This document shows positions 57,331-64,000 of a DNA stretch of 64,000 nt, in pieces. The DNA is from Ahaetulla prasina (lineage: Eukaryota > Chordata > Lepidosauria > Squamata > Colubridae). Both the position numbers and the translations under genes were made by a program. Where the stretch lies: contig NC_080539.1 of the NCBI RefSeq assembly GCF_028640845.1, forward strand, positions 197,758,698 to 197,822,697, read 5' to 3'. The notes beneath the pieces were generated by a model, which worked only from the letters and a program-made list of their open reading frames with translations, was not told the DNA's origin and searched no databases. Positions within the stretch are counted from its first letter, which is position 1. The number at the start of each line of letters is the position of its first letter.

Positions 57331-59608
57331 AATATTCCAAAGCGCTCGTTTCTCATGTGATTTCCAAATTTCATTTGTAAAACCTATTCAGTTTGAGAAC
57401 AGTGGAAAAACATTGGAAGAACAACTTTTCAAATATATTGTAAGAATCCTAAGGAAATTACAGCATTCATTTGTAGTTTTCAACTGCTTCCTTTTACAAA
57501 TTCACATGATGCACATATTGGGTTATATCCAATATTATATGTACGGATTTCCACTCATACAATAGGACTTCCTTTGCTCACCTCCCTTCTGTACCACCCT
57601 GTGTACGATTTTACAAAATCCACTAACTTTCTCAATCGTATGTGAGTGATGATGAATTGGAGTAATACGCTATGATTTTGTTCCAAATTAGAGTTTGTCA
57701 ATGTATAAGCATTGTTAGAATACAATCCATTAAATCTAAATCAAGACTAAGTTAAGTATATTAAAAGTTGTTTAGTAAAAATGTGTTATTTGATAGGGAA
57801 AATATGGAACTAAACATAGGAAAATCAGTCATATACTAACTAAAACATTTTGCTTTTAATAGTTGTAACTAGAGCAAGTTTTTAGCATTCTGCTATCTTG
57901 AGAATATAAACCTGTAAAAGGTTTTCCTAATGAACTGCTTCATTTCTATTATGGCAAGAGACAACTCTTATTCAGCATTCATATGGCTAAAACTATTATG
58001 TTGTCTTCTTGATTGCTGCACTTTCTCTCTTTAGGTTCACAAAATTTAATTTTATAAAAAAACTGATTAACATTTGGATATTGGTTTACAAAATTTATTT
58101 TGGACACTTTTATGCACAGATGTTCTATAGCTTTTTTGAGAATAATGTACTGCTCTGCAGATTATTATTTCACAAGAGAAATTTGTTTGGCAAAAGTATT
58201 TCCCCTGTCATATAGACAGAAGTCTATTTTTAGCCTTGCTGCATAAAACCTTCCAGCTGTATTTAATTTAAATAAAATATGCAAGTAAGCCTACATAGTG
58301 AAAAATTTCTGTCAATTCTTTTGTTGCCACTTCAGTGTGCTAGTAATTCATTCTAATGAAAAACTGCTTAAACTTCAGTGATCACTATATTCAATGTAAT
58401 TATGGCAACTTGGTGTGTGTATTTATATTATTAGATTTTTCTACTCTTTTATTTATATTAGAGACTTTTCTTGAAAGAAGTTAAAAAAAATTTAAGTTTT
58501 TGTCATGGAAAAATCAACTAATATTTTTCATTATTTTTCGTTATGTGCATTTGGCATATGTAAACTTAGTCTATCTGGCGTGTTTTCTTCCTGAATAGTC
58601 GTAGAAATCCAGAGACATGTAATGAACAGAATAGCCTTTTAAATGTGTGATATGCAAGCTAAATAAACCAAAAGCAAAATTTACCTCTCAGCAACAAATG
58701 GCTATTTTACACTTCTGTTGCTATTAGAATAGTTGACCAAAAGAGCCTGTAGAATTTATAATGCAAGGGTAATATCTTTGGATTAGTCCCTCTCAATTGC
58801 TAGATTAAGTTGCATCATACAGAATTATTCCTGGACACTGGCCATGGTGACTGGATTAATGAGAGTTGGGTCTTCAGCAACATCTGGAGGAACCTAAGGC
58901 TGTCATCCTCAGTTAGCTCTAAATTCTGAGTAGATCCTGTAGTAAATCATTTGTTAGTCATCAATGTGAAATAGTATATGTTGTAAATATATATCCTCTG
59001 AATAGCAAATTTAGGGGATTTTTTTTAGTGAGCAGACTATTGCTCACTAAGATGATAGAATATTTCAATTATTGTAGATGGGCTAAAATAAACAGATATT
59101 TTATTATCTAAACAGATAATACAGATAGTGAACAACTATTTCACAAACTCCTTGTTGTGGAAGAAGAGAATGTATGTGGTGTAACTGCAGCCAGTCATTT
59201 CTCATTCTTAGCCTTGTGAGGTAGGCAAGGCCAGGAAACAAGAATTGCTGGGAGACTTGTAAAGTAATGTCCTTAAGTTTTGAGTCTCAGTCACAGCCCC
59301 TTTCTACTTCAATTTATACCTAACACAGTTGAGGTAAAATTATTTTGAGTTCCATTTACTTGTATTCTACATTTCCAGAACTCAAATATATTTCTTGTAA
59401 TGCCTTGGCAATATTAGTCTCTACCTTAAATGCCATCACACTCATAGTTGACTGATTGGCCAGAAGAACATGTAAGATCAGTAGGGAAATTCAGATAACT
59501 TTAAAAGTAAACGAATGAGCAAACATCTACTAATAATTTGTTTCCAATTGGTCTATTTATGAACTTCATATGGAACTATTGAAACAATTTTGAAAGGGAT
59601 TAGCATAT
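57331..59608. other. Unassigned AT-rich spacer
   Basis: No gene or repeat recognised; the frame 58009-58215 is not domain-like. Confidence 0.45.
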
Positions 59609-59662
59609 TATGATTCTTCACTACCAAATAATTTTATTATTATTTGGTAGTGAAGAATCATA
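59609..59662. repeat. 24-bp perfect hairpin
   Basis: 59609-59632 (tatgattcttcactaccaaa plus four bases) pairs perfectly with 59639-59662 around the six-base loop tttatt. Confidence 0.97.
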
Positions 59663-59675
59663 TTATTATTTAATA

Positions 59676-59707
59676 CATAAAACATTATTTTAAAATAATG
59701 TTTTATG
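59676..59707. repeat. 32-bp perfect palindrome
   Basis: cataaaacattatttt is followed immediately by its exact reverse complement, with no loop, only 13 bases after the previous hairpin. Confidence 0.97.
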
Positions 59708-62521
59708 CATTAAAACATTAAAAGAATTAAAATGCATGTGCAAATTATTTAAGCTAATTCTGTAATAAATTGAAGCATTTTATTAAGCCAACAAATGCAC
59801 CATTATGGCCATTCAAATCAGATTGCGATTATGTTCTTCATACGGTAATTTTCATTATTAAAACTTCGGTAATGTGAATGTCTGTATCTTGCATCCTAGA
59901 ATTGGCTTATGCAATTCTTAGCAGATCCGTGTCTTCATGCCAAAGAAGATATTTTTGAAGAAAGGAAAATAATTGTTGTTTTGGGATGTTATTCACATAC
60001 AGTGTCTATCTAGCCATGCCAATATTTTGTACAGCTGCTAAAATGACATAATAGGCTTTTTGTTTAACCAAGAGTAAGAACTTCCTTCCTTCTTCATTTG
60101 TATGTCTTTCAGCTACATGTAGGATAAAGATTTTTGAGATAAATTATTATGAAGTTACTGTTCACTGTGAAACACTTTTTTAAACATTGTAATTAGCATA
60201 TTTTACTATATAGATACTGAACTATGTAATTGTCCCCAAACCTCTAATTTTTGCATGCTTGATTAGAGGCTGGGTAACTACATGGAGAAATAGAAACTGA
60301 ATTAAAAGGAAAAAAATGGGAATTAACTTGCTGGGGAAAACAATAACTTCACTTTGATGATTGGAAAATTTAATAAGTTTTTTGTTAAAAGTGAAAGAAG
60401 AAAATGCAAAAAAGCCAGTCTGCAGTTCAGTATTTTAAAACCCATGTAAATGGCATCCTATCCGAAACCAAATAGGTAACAGATTTTGTCTTTCTAGGAG
60501 TAAACATTCACACAGTTTACAATTGTAGGTCATGAAGCAGATATCGCTGCTACTTAAAGGAAAACTATGACCAATGGACAGATGTCACATTGACCGCAAA
60601 AGATATTTTGCCAAGTGCATGATTTCCCAGTTGTAATGTATGCCTGTGGAAGATAGATCATGTGAAAGACTGACTAAAGAAAAGTATATGCCTTTGAACT
60701 GTGGTGCTAGAGGAAATTGCTTTGGATCTCAAGAGTAAGAAATCATTCCAAGTTTTTAAAAATGTTAATTTTTTATCCAGTTAACTTTGTTTTTCTATTT
60801 CAGAGAGACAAAAGATAATTTGTTTTTGGGCTAGTCATTCTGCTGTAATGTGAACATTAGCAACGTTATTTTTGTTACTTTAGTAATAATTAGCAATTGA
60901 AATATGGACATCTGTGACAAATTATTTTTAAACAAAGGCACTGTAGTAATTTTGGGATTCTGAATGAGTTCCATTTACTAATTGTTGATGCTATAATGAG
61001 CTTTACACAGAAAGTGTAGTCCAGCACAGCACTAAGTATCTCCATCCTATCTGGTATTATTCATTTATATGATGTTCTCTATAGCTGTCTGTCTGTCTGT
61101 CTAATTTATGTGCTGCTCAACTCAGTATTCAAAGTGACTCTTGGCAACTCTTGGTTTTATATCTAAATGATTTCAAGACTTTGTCCATCTACAAAAAGAT
61201 GTAACTCCTGTAGAGATGTGGCTAACCCACATTGGAGTAGCCAGTGGTATATACCAGGACATCAATAAGCAGGTGAGTAAGAATTCCCTCATGATTGGGA
61301 TTGCGTATCAAATGAAGTCAAAGCACTGTGTGACCTAATCCCTCATCATTGTATTACTTTAAACTCTATCTAACTATATTTATAATTCTTGATTTAGCAC
61401 AAGATTAGCATCACTAGGGCTGGGTTATGTCAAATAAAGAATTTAGTTAAATGAAGTTAGGAATTTCCTTTGCCTCAAGCAGAATAGTTTAGCAGTTGCA
61501 ACATTCCTATTGTTTAATGATTATCAAAATAATTATGCAGAAAATGTTATTAGAGTACTACAAGTGAGATTTCAACTTTATAGGTGTTACGTTTTAGTAT
61601 TCTGAAGCTTTTGTTGTTTATCAAATCAGGTGTTATCAGTCATACTTGGAATTGCAGATTATATTATGTACTTTATGATTCATTTCTTTATTAAAACACT
61701 CTACATATTCATTATTTTTAAATGGAAATTGCTCATTCCAAAGATGGTCTAGTGGTCCAGAAATGAGCTTATGATTACAGACAGCCGTGCATTTTCTGCT
61801 CTCTTTGTCCCATGTAAAATATAGTATGCTTGCAACTTAGTTGTGGAACAAGATATTTATTCCAGATGTATTTTGCAGTTCAGAAATATGTTTGGAACTG
61901 AAAAGCTTTAGAAAACTTCACTAATGGTTAATGAGTTTGTATACAAATATTTGATCCAGAAAAATATGTTCTATCTTGATTCTAAAATATGCACTTGAGT
62001 TTATATTTTTACTGAAATAACACAGATATGACTTGTTATTAATTACAGATAAGAATGTACTCAGGCTGGAGAGTCTAGGGATGTTTGTTTCTTTACAAAA
62101 ATGATTGCGATTGTTTTTTATATATGCGTTCCTATAATGCTACAATTTAAAAAATTTCACTGAAAGCTTTATCGATTGTTGTCATAGTTAATGTCCAAGC
62201 CTGCTTGTTCTCTAGTACTTAAAAATGCAGCAAGACCTAAGTTACATTAAGAACTAAGCCTGAGCTCAGCTCTGTTTACTTTCACATAAACAACATGCAT
62301 TGGACTGAACGGTTAGTTTCATGTCTGGTGGTGGTAGAAATGTTTTTTCCCATGGCTCATAGGATATAGCAGAGATTCACATTTTTTGCCATAGCCTGGG
62401 GAAATGCTTCATGTATCTCCCAAGGAAAAGGAAGGGTGAATCTTCAAATATTTCAATGAAATACTTTTTTTAGAAAAAAAATATTCTTAGCTGCATTAAA
62501 TTCCTTCATGTTGAAGAAATA
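59708..62521. other. Unassigned AT-rich spacer
   Basis: Contains a short (TCTG)n at about 61085-61102. No gene or transposon recognised. Confidence 0.45.
61085..61102 (+). repeat. (TCTG)n microsatellite
   Basis: About four and a half tandem units. Confidence 0.9.
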
Positions 62522-62917
62522 CTGGTAATCCTAGACTTACAACAGTTCGTTTAGTGACTGTTCAAAGTTACAATGGCACTGAAAAAAGTGACTTATGACC
62601 ATTTTTCATACTTACGACCATTGCAGCATCCCCGTGGCCACATGAACAAAATGTGGATGCTTGGCAACTGGTTCATATTTATGATTGTTGCAGGGTCCTG
62701 GGGTCATGTGACCACCTTTTGCAACCTTCTGACACGCAAAGTCAATGTGGGAGCCAGATTCATTTAACAACCATGTTCCTAAATGAACAACTGCCATGAT
62801 TCACTTAACAAATGTGGTAAGAATGGTCATACAATAGAGCAAAATTCACTTAACGAATGTCTCAGTTAGCAACAGAAATTTTGGGCTCAAATGTGGTCAT
62901 AAGTCAAGGACTAACCT
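62522..62917 (-). mobile_element. MITE, complete, about 396 bp, TA-flanked
   Basis: Inverted termini ctggtaatcctagacttac and gtcataagtcaaggactaac; TA is present on both sides (62520-62521, 62918-62919). Many internal segments (cttaacaaatg, cacttaacgaatg) are self-similar or complementary. Orientation is set relative to the fragment at 10390. No transposase; it explains the short frames on both strands here. Confidence 0.8.
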
Positions 62918-63883
62918 ATATATGTAAATTTAGAGAATTGCTTCCTGGGCTTTAACAATGTCTACCGGACCTGAGCCTTTGACTTATATACTCTCTCCTT
63001 CTCCTCAAGCATGCCTAACTTCCTACTTCTGATGAACCATAGCTTACTGTTACGCCAGAATTGGCAAACTGTTTGGCCCTTGAAACTCAAACCAGAATTG
63101 GTTTCATTGTGCCTTTCCATTGCAGTATGCTTGAAGAGCCAGTATGCTTGAAGAGCTATAACATATTGTTTGTCAGAATTAGGAAGAGTTGTCTTGTAAG
63201 AGGAGGCATGAATCCTTAGCCTGGGACTCCACTCTAAGCTGCGCCTATTCCTCTGGCAGTTTTTAACCATAAAAGGTTCTCCAGTTAGTATTGGTAGAAT
63301 ATGGTACCTATGGTTGCCTTCAAATAAGCAGAACATTGAGTTATTATCCTAGTTAACCACTGAGAGGAAAGGGCACCCTAAATTATAAAGAATAGAATCA
63401 AAATCCAATTGTTCTCATTGAGTCAGAGTAATCCTTTCTCTGACTCAATGAGAGATTTAAGACTAATCTCTCAGAGTAATCTTAAAATCTTAAAATAATT
63501 TTATTATTTTCCCTCTCCCTCTTAAAAGTCAGGCTTAGACATTTTACTATGGTTAGTTGCACAGTCAGTCCCGTTTAGAATGGATTTGGCATTTCTATCC
63601 AAAGGACTTGGGACAGACAGATGTTCTTGTTTGATTGCGTTAAAGGTATCATTGCAGGATGTATAGTAAAGTAACATTGCTTCTGCAAAATTGACTAATA
63701 TTATTATTAAAAATGTTATTTTATTACAATAAATATTTTTCTACATTTTCTACATTTTCCTTACTTGTAAACAAGGCATTTGTGAATTTTGCCCTGTTTT
63801 ACAACCATTTTTGCCACAGTAAACCCAAGAGACAGGTACAGTTATATGACACCTACAGCTGAATTCACTTCAGTAATGAAGTA
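62918..63883. other. Unassigned AT-rich spacer
   Basis: Contains a short direct repeat of agtatgcttgaagagc (63124 and 63141) and the hairpin at 63414. No gene recognised. Confidence 0.45.
63414..63452. repeat. 15-bp perfect hairpin
   Basis: ctcattgagtcagag (63414-63428) pairs perfectly with 63438-63452 around a nine-base loop. Confidence 0.97.
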
Positions 63884-64000
63884 CAGTTAGTTCTCAACCT
63901 ACAAGCATAACTGAGCCCGGAATTACAGTTGTAAGTCATGTGGTTTCTGAAGTGGCTCACCCTATGAAGGCACTCCATCTTTATTACATTTTCAGTGGTC
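63884..64000 (+). mobile_element. MITE end, related to 62522 family
   Basis: After a TA, the sequence cagttagttctcaacctac and actgagcccggaattac follows the pattern at 10390 (caggtagtcctcaacctatg, attgagtccaaaa). It may continue beyond the window. Confidence 0.45.

Overview
The window looks like transposon-rich, AT-rich intergenic or intronic DNA from a squamate reptile, most likely a snake. The evidence is the repertoire: L2/CR1-type LINEs ending in a GC-rich 3' hairpin and a simple-repeat tail, a BovB-like RTE LINE, a degenerate Ty3/gypsy pol, several tRNA-derived SINE families, hAT-like elements with 8-bp target duplications, and a long (GAATA)n tract on a CR1 3' end. The species call is inference. 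No complete host protein-coding gene can be read here.

Left part (1-14.7 kb). Three near-identical copies of one sequence lie at 1-1420, 2103-3219 and 5495-7231, separated by decayed antisense LINE fragments. The third copy runs into an apparent solo LTR (7153-10302) that is split by a 5'-truncated L2 LINE carrying a 503-residue reverse-transcriptase frame. From 11.36 to 14.66 kb a fragment of a hAT-like MITE is joined to a truncated Ty3/gypsy element. That element has a duplicated gag zinc-knuckle segment, then protease, reverse transcriptase, RNase H and integrase, with an in-frame stop and a frameshift.

Middle part (14.7-43 kb). Mostly unrecognised AT-rich DNA carrying tRNA-derived SINEs, a hAT-like element (17.6 kb), the CR1-linked (GAATA)n tract (20.5 kb), an antisense BovB-like LINE interrupted by an L2 end (35.7-37.9 kb), another L2 end (39.4 kb), a TA-flanked MITE (41.1 kb), a third L2 end (41.3 kb) and a 137-bp hAT MITE with a perfect 8-bp duplication (41.85 kb).

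Right part (43-64 kb). A single CpG island at about 43.14-43.86 kb, with an ETS site and a trinucleotide purine tract, is the only strong sign of a host promoter; the gene and its direction cannot be fixed. Beyond it come a 1.87-kb composite hAT-like element with perfect 8-bp duplications (51.34-53.21 kb), a likely solo LTR (55.11 kb), a cluster of perfect AT-rich palindromes (59.6-59.7 kb) and a complete TA-flanked MITE (62.5 kb).

I found no convincing new biological system. The most informative observations are the broken tandem duplication, the nested insertions datable from target duplications, and the palindromes. All boundaries and identity estimates were made by eye.
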